Source: Mycolicibacterium canariasense
Lineage (GTDB): Bacteria > Actinomycetota > Actinomycetes > Mycobacteriales > Mycobacteriaceae
NCBI RefSeq assembly: GCF_002101555.1
Contig: NZ_LQOL01000111.1
Location: 91,308 to 155,307, forward strand
DNA length: 64,000 nt
Direction of reading: 5' to 3'
This document shows positions 26,506 to 34,767 of the stretch, one piece after another. The notes under the pieces are model-generated. The model had not been told where the DNA came from, did not search any database, and was given only the letters and a program-made list of their open reading frames with translations. A program made the translations under genes and the position numbers. How positions within the stretch are numbered: the stretch's first letter is position 1; each line of letters begins with the position of its first letter.

Positions 26506-26603
26506 TCGGGTGATGCTTGACGTTTGTCGTCGGGTGATGGGCTACAGGGTTCATCGGTGGGTCGGCTGATGCTTTACACCTGTGTCGGTTGATCCTTGAC
26601 ACT
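26506..26603 (+). repeat. Left-end repeat array of the decayed IS481 copy
   Basis: Four units beginning at 26506, 26530, 26562 and 26585 match the array of the intact element. The last is identical in TCGGTTGATCCTTGACACT. This marks the left end of a second, older copy. Confidence 0.75.
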
Positions 26604-26609
26604 CCCTGA

Positions 26610-27020
26610 ATGAGGGAGTTGAGCGTGGTGCCCGCCGATGTGGAGGCGGTTGTGCTGAGTTGCGCCGGTCTCGCCCGTATTGGGGTCCGCGGCGGTTGGT
26701 GTTCGAACTGACCAACGCAAGGTGTGCCCGGTGCCCTCGGAATCGGCGGTGTACCGGACATTGGTGCGGGCCGGGTTGATGGTCGCGGGACCGGCGCTCA
26801 CGCAAGTGGGAACGCTGGGAGCGCGGCGCGCCGATGGAGTTGTGGCAGATGGATATCGTCGGCGGGTTCCGGCTGGCCGACGGCACCAGCGCCAAGGCGT
26901 TGACCGGGATCGACGACCATTCGTGGATGTGCGTCTGCGCGACGTTGATCGCCCGCGAACGCACCCGCGCGGTGTGTGATGGGCTGCGGGCCGAATTCCT
27001 TGCGGTGTTGTCCCCCGGGC
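26610..27020 (+). pseudogene. Decayed IS481-family transposase
   Basis: The sequence starts like the intact transposase (ATGAGGGAGTTGAGCGTGG). It then jumps past the HTH, is frameshifted near 26720, and later matches again in MELWQMDIVGGF, LADGTSAKALTGIDDHS and RERTRAVCDGLR. After that it skips to the RAEFL region and ends. It is clearly non-functional and partly deleted. Confidence 0.8.
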
Positions 27021-27026
27021 GGATAG

Positions 27027-27150
27027 AGCATCGAGGACGTCGAACCGGCAACCGCGCACCGGATCGACTGATCCAACTACCGTCGGCTCTACCAGTACTA
27101 CGGCCACATCGCACCAGCCGAACTCGAGACATCTACCCCGCTCAACGACC
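27027..27150 (+). pseudogene. 3' fragment of an IS3-family transposase (OrfB)
   Basis: In the frame starting at 27027 the sequence reads SIEDVEPATAHRID, a stop, then SNYRRLYQYYGHIAPAELET. This corresponds to the conserved C-terminal region of IS3-family OrfB, where a Trp is expected at the stop. Nothing upstream of it remains. It is a remnant of an independent insertion abutting the decayed IS481 copy. Confidence 0.65.
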
Positions 27151-27278
27151 AGGCAAGCCGCGGGCTGAGCTCTCACATCCGGAAGCCTCGGAACTCACCG
27201 GAGAATTCACGTGGCCTCAAGACGAATTGCCGGTTCGTCGATATCAACCCGTAGAACAGGCACCCCAGATATCCACAA

Positions 27279-27887
27279 TCAAATGCAGGGCCTAAAAAAT
27301 GCGAACTTGACCGGTAGACAGTTCTGGAACAGTCTCGGTACGCCGATCTTCGGCAATCCCACCTTGACGGACGATACCGCCTGCGCGGCGTCCGCAACCC
27401 TCGACATTGCGTTCACACTCGTCTTCGCAATGCTTGTTCCGCCGCTTCCACCCACCGAGCCCAACGCTTTGCTCACGTAGTACACGGCATCGGCGGCATC
27501 ACTGATCCCGCCGACGACGCTGGTAGGGATATCTATGGCCGAGTTGGCGACACTGAACACGTCCTTGGCTGCTCCGATCCCGGACGGTATCTGGCCATAC
27601 TGCTGTGCCACCTGCGCGGCATCACTCCATTGCTGCGCGGTCACACCGGCGACGGCCGGAGCCTGGGCCTTGCTGAACGCCGCGGCCAGTGCACTACGAC
27701 ACTCGCCGGTTCCCGCGTCGCGCACCTCGCTCCTTTTGCACGTCCACGAGACACAGTTGCCGTTGAACTCCGACTGGCCGGCCACACAGTCGGCCGAACC
27801 GGGAGCAGCCGTGATCACCCCGATGACGGTCAACGGTGTGAAGGCAGCCAGCGCAGCGGCCGCATAGCGACCGGACGAGTTAGCCAT
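27279..27887 (-). CDS. Secreted cysteine-containing protein of unknown function
   Basis: The 202-aa product has a probable signal peptide (residues 1-33, ending PGSA before DC). Next comes a short Cys-rich stretch (DCVAGQSEFNGNCVSWTC, then GECRSAL), then a long Ala/Ser/Val-rich, weakly hydrophobic middle. Two more cysteines lie near the C-terminus (FQNC and RPCI). The ATG at 27887 has a GAGGAG ribosome site 8 bp upstream, so I reject the longer frame. I do not recognise a family. It lies 108 bp downstream, on the same strand, of a tiny proline-rich secreted protein and could share its transcript. Confidence 0.7.
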   Translation of the reverse strand: MANSSGRYAAAALAAFTPLTVIGVITAAPGSADCVAGQSEFNGNCVSWTCKRSEVRDAGTGECRSALAAAFSKAQAPAVAGVTAQQWSDAAQVAQQYGQIPSGIGAAKDVFSVANSAIDIPTSVVGGISDAADAVYYVSKALGSVGGSGGTSIAKTSVNAMSRVADAAQAVSSVKVGLPKIGVPRLFQNCLPVKFAFFRPCI

Positions 27888-27995
27888 GGTCCACTCCTCG
27901 AAATGCCGGTATCGCGACGTGCTTAGGAGCTGCAATCGCGGGCGCCCGGCACGTAACGCCCGCGCCGCCAGACACTGGCGGACAAGGGATCCCAC

Positions 27996-28160
27996 TCAAC
28001 GCGGCGGTGGGCACGGATTGTTCGGCGATCCGCATGGCGGAGGCGGGGGTGGCGGAGCTGCGTTCGAGACACCTGCTGCAACACCCAGCACCGCCGTGCT
28101 CAACCCCGCGATCAGCACGATAGAACCAAAGACGTTACGTAAGTTTCGCTTTGCGGACAA
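27996..28160 (-). CDS. Tiny secreted proline-rich protein A
   Basis: The 54-aa protein has a signal peptide (hydrophobic IVLIAGLSTAVLGVAAGV, cleavage near SNA-APP). The mature tail is only about 20 residues, with a run of prolines and a Cys pair in PCGSPNNPCPPP. I chose the TTG at 28160 because AGAGG lies 7 bp upstream; an in-frame TTG at 28178 is an alternative. It shares layout and the Cys pair with the proteins at 28342 and 28827. Function unknown. Confidence 0.6.
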   Translation of the reverse strand: MSAKRNLRNVFGSIVLIAGLSTAVLGVAAGVSNAAPPPPPPPCGSPNNPCPPPR

Positions 28161-28341
28161 GATCTCACCTCTCGTCAAATCATTTGGACGACAATCAAAC
28201 TAGCGGCGCGAGTTTGGCGCCTGCCGTGGTTCACTGTGATTTCCATATGTACTCGGCGCTCGCTCGATCCGTCTTCCCCGCCAGACCGACGGCCGCAGGT
28301 GTGGTGTACGCAGAGAAAGCTGCGCACACCACACCAGCTGC

Positions 28342-28560
28342 CTAGCGCAAGCCCGGGCCGCCAGGTCCCGGCGGCGGTGGATTGGGAGCCGGCGGACAGG
28401 GCATCAGAGGCGCGCAGCGGACGGGCGCAGGTGGACCACCAGGCCCCGGTGGAGGCGGCGGAGCGGCACTGGCTACTGCCGCCCCGAACCCCAACCCGGT
28501 CAATACAAGGCCGCCACATACCACTACGGCACCGCGCAGACTACTTCTTCGAACGCGCAT
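28342..28560 (-). CDS. Tiny secreted proline-rich protein B
   Basis: The 72-aa protein has a signal peptide (VVVCGGLVLTGLGFGAAVAS, cleavage near ASA-APP). The mature peptide, about 40 residues, is made of Pro/Gly runs around a Cys pair in RCAPLMPCPPAP. The ATG at 28560 has an AAAGGAAG ribosome site. It is divergent from protein C across a 266-bp AT-richer gap. The CxPLxPC core is shared with protein C, so these are probably paralogues. Function unknown. Confidence 0.7.
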   Translation of the reverse strand: MRVRRSSLRGAVVVCGGLVLTGLGFGAAVASAAPPPPPGPGGPPAPVRCAPLMPCPPAPNPPPPGPGGPGLR

Positions 28561-28826
28561 CACACTTCCTTTCGGGTAGTTGTGCAAACCTTAATATCGG
28601 TTGCACCACAATGACTTTCGTACTATTGCGTAACATCAGTAGCACGACAACATCACGAAACACACGCTATGCCTTGCCTGTGCGCGAGCTCGTCGTGAGG
28701 TCAGAATCAGCTAGCGCACAACATGTTTCGGAACACATCCGATTCTTAGGCCGAGACGGGCGCCCACTCACACTGACCCCATACCGTTCCCCAAGTCCGC
28801 ACCACATCGACAACAAGGAGCTCTTC
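28561..28826. promoter_or_regulatory. Divergent promoter region of the small secreted proteins
   Basis: No gene is supported here. Compared with its neighbours the region is AT-rich. Near 28577-28611 it contains an imperfect palindrome with arms TTGTGCAAACC and GGTTGCACCACAA. This is a candidate site for one of the two response regulators encoded nearby, by inference only. Confidence 0.45.
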
Positions 28827-29081
28827 ATGACCAGTGCGACGACACGTGCTCGGCGGCTTGCCGCATCGGCAGGGATATTCGGCCTCCTGACGGTGGGCGC
28901 GGTCGGATTCGGATCTGCCACCGCCTCAGCGTTCCCCGGACCGCCAGGACCACCCGGGCCGGGACCGGGCCCCGGGCTGTGCATCCCGCTACTGCCGTGC
29001 GCCGGTCCACCGCCCCTTCCGATGCCGGGTGGACCTGGTCCCGCGCCGGCGCCGTTCGGTTTGCCCATTCCCTTCTTGTGA
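28827..29081 (+). CDS. Tiny secreted proline-rich protein C
   Basis: The 84-aa protein has a signal peptide (RRLAASAGIFGLLTVGAVGF, cleavage near ASA-FPG). The Pro/Gly-rich mature part, about 50 residues, has the Cys pair LCIPLLPCAGPP and a hydrophobic end (GLPIPFL). The ATG has AAGGAG seven bases upstream. A strong hairpin follows the stop. It shares the CxPLxPC core and overall layout with protein B. Function unknown. Confidence 0.75.
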   Translation: MTSATTRARRLAASAGIFGLLTVGAVGFGSATASAFPGPPGPPGPGPGPGLCIPLLPCAGPPPLPMPGGPGPAPAPFGLPIPFL

Positions 29082-29090
29082 CCGAGCATG

Positions 29091-29124
29091 GCGGGTTTGT
29101 GCAATGCAGATTGCACAAACCCGC
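29091..29124. terminator. Bidirectional terminator hairpin
   Basis: There is a perfect 15-bp stem (left arm GCGGGTTTGTGCAAT) with a 4-base loop. It lies between the convergent small secreted protein C and the sensor kinase, 9 bp after the former's stop. Confidence 0.8.
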
Positions 29125-29160
29125 CTCCGGAAGGCCTTCAGATTGAGGCGGATTCCTCCT

Positions 29161-30699
29161 CTACTGCTGCGGTGACAGGTCATTGTGAAGCGGCAGAGTG
29201 ACGGTGAACGTCGTGGCCGACGGAACGCTGTCGACGGTTATCGCTCCGCCGTGAGCGGACACGACCGCCGAAACGATGGCCAGCCCCAAACCCGTGCTGC
29301 CGCCGCGCCGCGAACGCGAGCTGTCGCCCCGGACGAATCGGCCGAAGATCTCTGACTGCTGTTCTGCCGGAATCCCCGGACCGTCATCGATAACCTTGAT
29401 GGTCACCGCATCGAATTCCTGGGCAAGCACGGTCGTGATCGTCGTGCCGATTGGAGTGTGCACACGGGCATTGGACAGGAGATTTGCAAGCACTTGATGC
29501 AGCCGGCCCACGTCGCCCATCACGACCACCGGTTCTTCCGGCAGTTCCAAATTCCATTGATGGCCCGGCCCCGCCGCGTGGGCATCACTGACTGCATCGA
29601 CGGCCAAGGCAGAGAGATCGACAGGTTCATACTCAAGCGGCCGGCCGGCATCCAGCCGCGCCAGTAGCAACAAATCTTCCACTAGTCTCGACATTCTCTT
29701 GGCTTCTGAGTCAATGCGGCTCATCGTGTGTGCCAATCGATCGGGTGATGGATCATGCTGACGTTGAACAAGTTCGGTGTAGCCCCGAATTGCGGCCAAG
29801 GGCGTGCGTAATTCGTGACTCGCGTCCGCGACGAACTGCCGCACACGTACCTCACTGGCATGTCGGGCCGTCATCGCTTCACTGATCCGGTGCAGCATTC
29901 GGTCAAAGGCTGCGCTCAGTCGCCCAACCTCGGTATACCGCGAGCCCGCTGTGCCCGCGTTCGGTGCCTCCGGCAGTGTCACCTCACCACGGTCCAGGTC
30001 GGAGTCCGCGATCCGCTGGGCGGTTGTCGCTACCGCCGACAGCGGCGCCAGCTGGCGTCGCAAGATCAATACCCCGGCAGCACTCGCGGTCGCCAGCGTG
30101 ACCACACCGATCACGGTCAACATGCTGACCACGGCGAGCAGCGTGTTGTCCACCGGGCGTGTCGGCAGTCCTGTCATGATCGCCTCACCACCGGCACCTG
30201 GTGTGGTGATCAGGCGATAGCGACCTAACCCGTCTACAAAGTGAGACTCGGGGCGCACTGTAATCATTCCGACGAGTTCTGCGCGTGCCGCCGCAGTCAC
30301 CTCTCGCAGGCTCCCGCTGTCGGTGATGACCGCTGCATCGAGCAACCGTCCGTTGTGATAAACGGCACCCAACGTACCGCTGGCCTGTCCTGGAGCGTTG
30401 AGGAAGAAAGGGCCGGGTCCTGACGGCCGATGTTCGTCCGGCATCGGCGGTGGTGGCCCCAGCGAAAACAACATCGAGGATCGCCAACCCGCTTCGACCA
30501 CCTGATCGTCCAGCTGGGCCATCAGAAAGCGGTCCAGGGCCAACAGGACGCCGACACCAATTGCCGAGCAGGCCAACGCCAGCACCACCGTTTGTGCAGC
30601 CAGCAAACGCACTCGGAGGGACCAACTGCTCGGGTGGCTGACGCGCCAGAACAGGCGATGGTCGACGTCGGCCGCGCTTGCGTCAGACGCTGAACTCAT
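29161..30699 (-). CDS. Two-component sensor histidine kinase
   Basis: The 512-aa membrane kinase has a TM segment near residues 28-55. An extracytoplasmic domain of about 130 residues includes a Pro-rich stretch (LGPPPPMPDEHRPSG), and a second TM lies near 185-210. It then has a HAMP domain, a HisKA box ADASHELRTPLAAIRGYTEL with the phospho-accepting His295, and an ATPase domain with NLLSNARVHTP, DDGPGIP and GLGLAIV. The architecture resembles mycobacterial TrcS-type kinases. It is the only kinase here, flanked by two response-regulator genes. The ligand is unknown; the adjacent secreted proteins are candidates by proximity. Confidence 0.92.
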   Translation of the reverse strand: MSSASDASAADVDHRLFWRVSHPSSWSLRVRLLAAQTVVLALACSAIGVGVLLALDRFLMAQLDDQVVEAGWRSSMLFSLGPPPPMPDEHRPSGPGPFFLNAPGQASGTLGAVYHNGRLLDAAVITDSGSLREVTAAARAELVGMITVRPESHFVDGLGRYRLITTPGAGGEAIMTGLPTRPVDNTLLAVVSMLTVIGVVTLATASAAGVLILRRQLAPLSAVATTAQRIADSDLDRGEVTLPEAPNAGTAGSRYTEVGRLSAAFDRMLHRISEAMTARHASEVRVRQFVADASHELRTPLAAIRGYTELVQRQHDPSPDRLAHTMSRIDSEAKRMSRLVEDLLLLARLDAGRPLEYEPVDLSALAVDAVSDAHAAGPGHQWNLELPEEPVVVMGDVGRLHQVLANLLSNARVHTPIGTTITTVLAQEFDAVTIKVIDDGPGIPAEQQSEIFGRFVRGDSSRSRRGGSTGLGLAIVSAVVSAHGGAITVDSVPSATTFTVTLPLHNDLSPQQ

Positions 30700-30852
30700 G
30701 ACTTTGTCACTCGCAGATCGTCATTGGCCCGGCTAGCACGAAACTGTGCCGAATTTAGGCCCCAGCTTTGAATTCTCCGCCGGCAGCCAACTCCTAACTT
30801 CCTCATACGTTTACAAAGGCATTCGCAGATTTGCGCGCCTGAGACTCACGCC

Positions 30853-31674
30853 ATGACGCCACGGCCTTTCGACAGCCCTCCGACCTCGCTCGGGCCTCAA
30901 GCGCGGGAACGCCCACTAGGAGTCGGCAGCTCTGCGATGACCGTGCTCGTCATCGACGCCGACCGCGTGTGCGCGGAAATCGTATCCATCATGCTGAGTT
31001 GGGAAGGTGCCGACGTCATCACTGCGCATGACGCGGCCGAAGCGCTGTCACTGGCACGCAGGCACCGCTTCGACGTGGCGATACTGGACCCCCGTCTCCC
31101 CGAAACGGATGCGTTGTCACTGCTGGGCACATTGCGGCAGGGCCAATCTGCACTGCCGGTACTCATGTTGGTTCCGACGGGATCAACCCGCGAACGGCTC
31201 ACCCGGTTCGCCACGGGATTCGAGTACCTGACCAAACCGTTCTCGGTGGAGGAGCTTTCGCTGAAGTTGCGTATCTTGTTGTCGCGCGGGTCGTTTGGTT
31301 TGGAAGGTGGCCTGCCGGATATCGTTGTCGGCGATCTCGTGCTCAACGAGGAGGGTCGCGAGGTGACGCGCGCCGGGCGTGCGCTCGCTCTCAGGTACAC
31401 CGAGTTCGAGCTGTTGCGCTACTTCATGCGAAATCCGCACCGGCTGCTGACAAAACAGCAGATATTGGCCAGGGTCTGGCCGTACGGATTCTCAGGACGC
31501 CCCAACATCGTCGAACTCTACGTGTCCAGTCTGCGTAAGAAGATCAATCAGGATGCAGCGCCGATGATCCATACGCTGCGGCTGAGCGGCTACATCCTGA
31601 AACCCGCGCTCGGCGATGACACGTCCCGAACTTCGTCGGACAAGCAGATCGACACCGGGAACTCACCGAGGTGA
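30853..31674 (+). CDS. OmpR-family response regulator with atypical receiver
   Basis: The 273-aa protein has a receiver domain and a C-terminal winged HTH (TEFELLRYFMRNPHRLLTK, then ELYVSSLRKKI). The receiver departs from consensus. The adjacent acidic pair is D-A-D in VIDADR, the phospho-Asp79 lies in ILDPRLP, the usual Thr switch region reads VPTGS, and the Lys is kept in YLTKPF. A reduced ability to bind Mg2+ or be phosphorylated is inferred. An N-terminal extension of about 28 residues precedes the receiver; an ATG at 30937 would remove it. It is divergent from the kinase gene. Confidence 0.87.
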   Translation: MTPRPFDSPPTSLGPQARERPLGVGSSAMTVLVIDADRVCAEIVSIMLSWEGADVITAHDAAEALSLARRHRFDVAILDPRLPETDALSLLGTLRQGQSALPVLMLVPTGSTRERLTRFATGFEYLTKPFSVEELSLKLRILLSRGSFGLEGGLPDIVVGDLVLNEEGREVTRAGRALALRYTEFELLRYFMRNPHRLLTKQQILARVWPYGFSGRPNIVELYVSSLRKKINQDAAPMIHTLRLSGYILKPALGDDTSRTSSDKQIDTGNSPR

Positions 31675-31677
31675 CTG

Positions 31678-32385
31678 CTACCGAATCGCCGGCTTGATGA
31701 TGTATCCGACGCCGCGCAGCGTGTGGATCATCGGCGCGTGACCGGAATCGATCTTCTTCCGCAGGTACGAGATGTACAACTCCACGACGCCCACGCGCCC
31801 ACCGAAGTCGTGATCCCAGACCCGCTCGAGAATCTCGGTCTTGCTGACTACGCGGCGAGCGTTGTGCATCAGTATGCGGAGAACCTCGAACTCCCTGGAC
31901 GTCAAGCGCACCGGTTGCCCGGCGCGAGTAACCTCGAAGCTGTCCTCGTCGAGAATCAGGTCTCCGACGACGATCCTGGCACTGCACTCGAGGATCGCCG
32001 CGCCAACGCGCCGGACCAGAGACCGAAGGCGCAGAATAAGCTCTTCTAGGCTGAACGGCTTCGTGACATAGTCGTCACTGCCCGCGCTCAAGCCCGCTAG
32101 TCGGTCTTCTACCGAATCGCGTGCCGTGAGCAGTAGCACCGGCAAATCCGGTTGCTCGGCGCGAAGATGCTGCATGACTTCCAAACCGTCCATATCGGGC
32201 AGCATCCCGTCCAGAACCACAACATCGGGCGGACGCCGGCGCGCCTCGGCGAGAGCCGACTTCCCGTCGGCCGCCGTCGACACGTGCCAACCCTCATAAC
32301 GCAGCGCCATGGCGATCACCTCCGTCAATGCAGGCTCGTCGTCGACCACCAGCGCCTGCAAAGGTGATCCGTCGGGGCTGCACAT
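31678..32385 (-). CDS. OmpR-family response regulator, canonical
   Basis: The protein (235 aa from ATG 32385) has an intact receiver: VVDDEPA acidic pair, phospho-Asp59 in VVLDGMLPDMDG, LLLTARD, and Lys109 in YVTKPF. A winged HTH follows (SREFEVLRILMHNARRVVSK, ELYISYLRKKI). It is the likely cognate partner of the kinase at 29161, as in TrcR/TrcS-type systems. Its stop is 4 bp from the convergent atypical regulator. The open frame extends to an ATG at 32553, but the added residues do not look like a domain. Confidence 0.88.
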   Translation of the reverse strand: MCSPDGSPLQALVVDDEPALTEVIAMALRYEGWHVSTAADGKSALAEARRRPPDVVVLDGMLPDMDGLEVMQHLRAEQPDLPVLLLTARDSVEDRLAGLSAGSDDYVTKPFSLEELILRLRSLVRRVGAAILECSARIVVGDLILDEDSFEVTRAGQPVRLTSREFEVLRILMHNARRVVSKTEILERVWDHDFGGRVGVVELYISYLRKKIDSGHAPMIHTLRGVGYIIKPAIR

Positions 32386-32768
32386 AGGCACCTGCCTACC
32401 CCGCGCCTCTCGCCACGACAACGTATTCCCGTCTTCTGGTGCGCTCACCGCGCCATTGTCATTGATCGAGCTTGGCCCCACCTGTGCTTGGCATAGCGCA
32501 CGGCTAGGAATGACACCGGAGATCAGATCACCGTACGTTCCGGTTAAGCGCATCGGATCCTCAACAAGACTGCTGCCGCGATACTCGTCACCGATGGGCT
32601 TGGATCGGAAACCGTGACACCGCTGGCGATTCCGTGCAACGCATCGACCGACGGCTCACGGCACTCGATGGGGTTGCCGTCGGTTGAGCTGTGTCGCTGT
32701 TCGCGACGTTCCACGTATACGACTGCGGCGTAAGGATGTTTCGATCCGTACGCCGCAGTCCGTCGACG
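32386..32768. other. Intergenic region upstream of the response regulator
   Basis: The 383-bp stretch carries no recognisable gene. It should contain the promoter of the canonical regulator at its left and the terminator of the glycosyltransferase gene at 32722-32761. Confidence 0.5.
32722..32761 (-). terminator. Terminator hairpin of the GT39 gene
   Basis: A perfect 12-bp stem (GACTGCGGCGTA with TACGCCGCAGTC) surrounds a 16-base loop. It lies 7 bp downstream of the minus-strand glycosyltransferase stop. Confidence 0.7.
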
Positions 32769-34736
32769 TCAGGACGCGGGTGCTGACAGGTCGTACAGCG
32801 TGACGCCGTCCACCGTCTTCGCGGTGTAGTGCTGCTTGACCCAGTCCGAGATCTTGTCGGATTCCGACTTCGTTCCGGATCCGCCACCGAGAGAAGGCAT
32901 TCCCGGCCGTGCCGACAGGTAGTAGTAGTAATGCACCAGTCCATCGCGGACGTACCCCTGGAACTGCTCCAAGGTCGGCGCCGGATCACCTCCGCCGAAC
33001 CCACCGATCGGCATCACCGGATAACCGCTGGCCAGTTGGTAATCCGAGGCATCCATCGACCCGGTGGTCGCGGCGACCCACCTGTAAGCGCCGGCATTGG
33101 TCATCAACAGCCGCGACACTTCAGCGGATATCTCGCCCCCGCCGGTGCCGGGTGCAGAAATACCCGACTTGTCAGCGGAAGCACCGGCACCGCCCCCGGG
33201 GGACCATGGCATCCGACCGTTCTTCGCCGACGGACCTGCGGTGATCACGGAACCGCTGTGCGCTGTGGTCAGGGTCTGGATGCTGTACGCCACCGGTCCT
33301 GCCATGGCGGCGGCCACGGCCAACCCTGCTGCGATCACCTTGAGGTTACGGACGTCGGTCAGGCCGGGCCGGATCAGCGAGGCGAGCAGCAAGCCGACCG
33401 CCACTGCACCTGTGGCCACGACGACCCATCGCAACCACGGCAGGAAATCGGGTGCCCTGCTCAGCAGCACCCAGGCCCAGGCCGCAGTCACACCGGCGAC
33501 CATGGCCAACACTGCAGTCACCCAGCGCTTCTTGCGGTTACGCCACAGGTGCGTCACGCCGATGCCCACCAAGGCGGCCACGGCCGGCGACAGCGCGACG
33601 GTGTAGTAGTCGTGAAAGATCCCCGACATGAAGCTGAACGTCAGCGCCGTGACGACCAGCCATCCGCCCCAAGCGAGGTAGGAGGCGCGCTTGAGGTCGG
33701 TCCTGGCCGCCCGTCCGCACAGCACGAGCCCCGCGACCAGCAGCACCAATGCCGCCGGCAACAGCCAGGAGATCTGGGTACCTGATTCGGTGGTGAACAA
33801 CCGCGTGATGCCGGCCTGACCGAACGCCGGGCCACCGGACCCACCAGGACCGCCATGGCCCATACCCGTGGGCAGCCCGCCACCACCGCCGGCACTGCCG
33901 CCGAGGATTCGACCGAGTCCGTTGTAGCCGAGGGTGAGTTGCAGGAAGCTGTTGTTCGACGAACCTCCGATGTAGGGGCGATCGGACTTCGGCCAGAATT
34001 CGACGAGCGCAACCCACCACCCGGCGGCCGCGATGGCGGCCGCCAGCCCGGCGATCAGTTGAACGATTCGCGTCCGCAACCGGGGCGGCGCAGCGACCAG
34101 ATAGGCGATGCCCAGGCCCGGCAGGATCAGCATGACCTGCAGCTGCTTGGTGAGGAATCCGAAGCCGATCAGCCCACCGCACAACACGACCCATCGGGTG
34201 CGCCCACTGTCGATGCCGCGCAGCAGCGCCCAGGTCGCGGCCACCATCAGGAATACCAACAGGGCATCGGGATTGTCGTAGCGGAACATCAGCGTGGCCA
34301 CGGGTGTCAGCGCGAGTACCGCACCGGAGATCAGTCCCGCACCTGGACCGAAAGGCCTTCGCACCGTGGCGTATACCAATGCCACCGACGCCACACCCAG
34401 CAGCACTTGCGGTATCTGAAGGGCCCAGGAGTTCATGCCGAACAGGCGGGTGCTGATCTCCATGACCCACAGCGATGCGGGTGGCTTGTCGACCGTGATC
34501 GAGTTGCCTGCATCCGAGGAACCGAACAGGAATGCCTTCCAGCTCTCGGTCCCCGCCTGCACGGCGGCAGCGTAGAAGGAGTTGCCCCAGCCGTTACGAC
34601 TGAGCCCGATGGTCCAACACACGGCCGTGGACAGGAGCAGCGCGACGAGACCGGGCCGGGCCCAACGCGGATCCACCGGGTCACCTCGTTCTGCAGCGTC
34701 GCCAGTGCAATCGGTCGTGTCTACTGCAGTAGTCAT
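32769..34736 (-). CDS. GT39/PMT-family membrane glycosyltransferase
   Basis: The 655-aa protein has about twelve hydrophobic segments. The first loop carries the family region NGWGNSFYAAAVQAG and ITVDKPPASLWV, as in ArnT/YkcB-like transferases that use polyprenyl-phosphate sugars. Long Gly-rich stretches lie near residues 295-330 and 530-560. The C-terminal soluble domain ends in YTAKTVDGVTLYDLS. The ATG at 34736 has GGAGAG upstream. It lies 31 bp after the GT2-GtrA gene, which likely supplies its donor. The acceptor is unknown; cell-envelope decoration is inferred. Confidence 0.85.
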   Translation of the reverse strand: MTTAVDTTDCTGDAAERGDPVDPRWARPGLVALLLSTAVCWTIGLSRNGWGNSFYAAAVQAGTESWKAFLFGSSDAGNSITVDKPPASLWVMEISTRLFGMNSWALQIPQVLLGVASVALVYATVRRPFGPGAGLISGAVLALTPVATLMFRYDNPDALLVFLMVAATWALLRGIDSGRTRWVVLCGGLIGFGFLTKQLQVMLILPGLGIAYLVAAPPRLRTRIVQLIAGLAAAIAAAGWWVALVEFWPKSDRPYIGGSSNNSFLQLTLGYNGLGRILGGSAGGGGGLPTGMGHGGPGGSGGPAFGQAGITRLFTTESGTQISWLLPAALVLLVAGLVLCGRAARTDLKRASYLAWGGWLVVTALTFSFMSGIFHDYYTVALSPAVAALVGIGVTHLWRNRKKRWVTAVLAMVAGVTAAWAWVLLSRAPDFLPWLRWVVVATGAVAVGLLLASLIRPGLTDVRNLKVIAAGLAVAAAMAGPVAYSIQTLTTAHSGSVITAGPSAKNGRMPWSPGGGAGASADKSGISAPGTGGGEISAEVSRLLMTNAGAYRWVAATTGSMDASDYQLASGYPVMPIGGFGGGDPAPTLEQFQGYVRDGLVHYYYYLSARPGMPSLGGGSGTKSESDKISDWVKQHYTAKTVDGVTLYDLSAPAS

Positions 34737-34767
34737 AGTTACTCTCCGGTGACGTTGGGGGCTGAAA

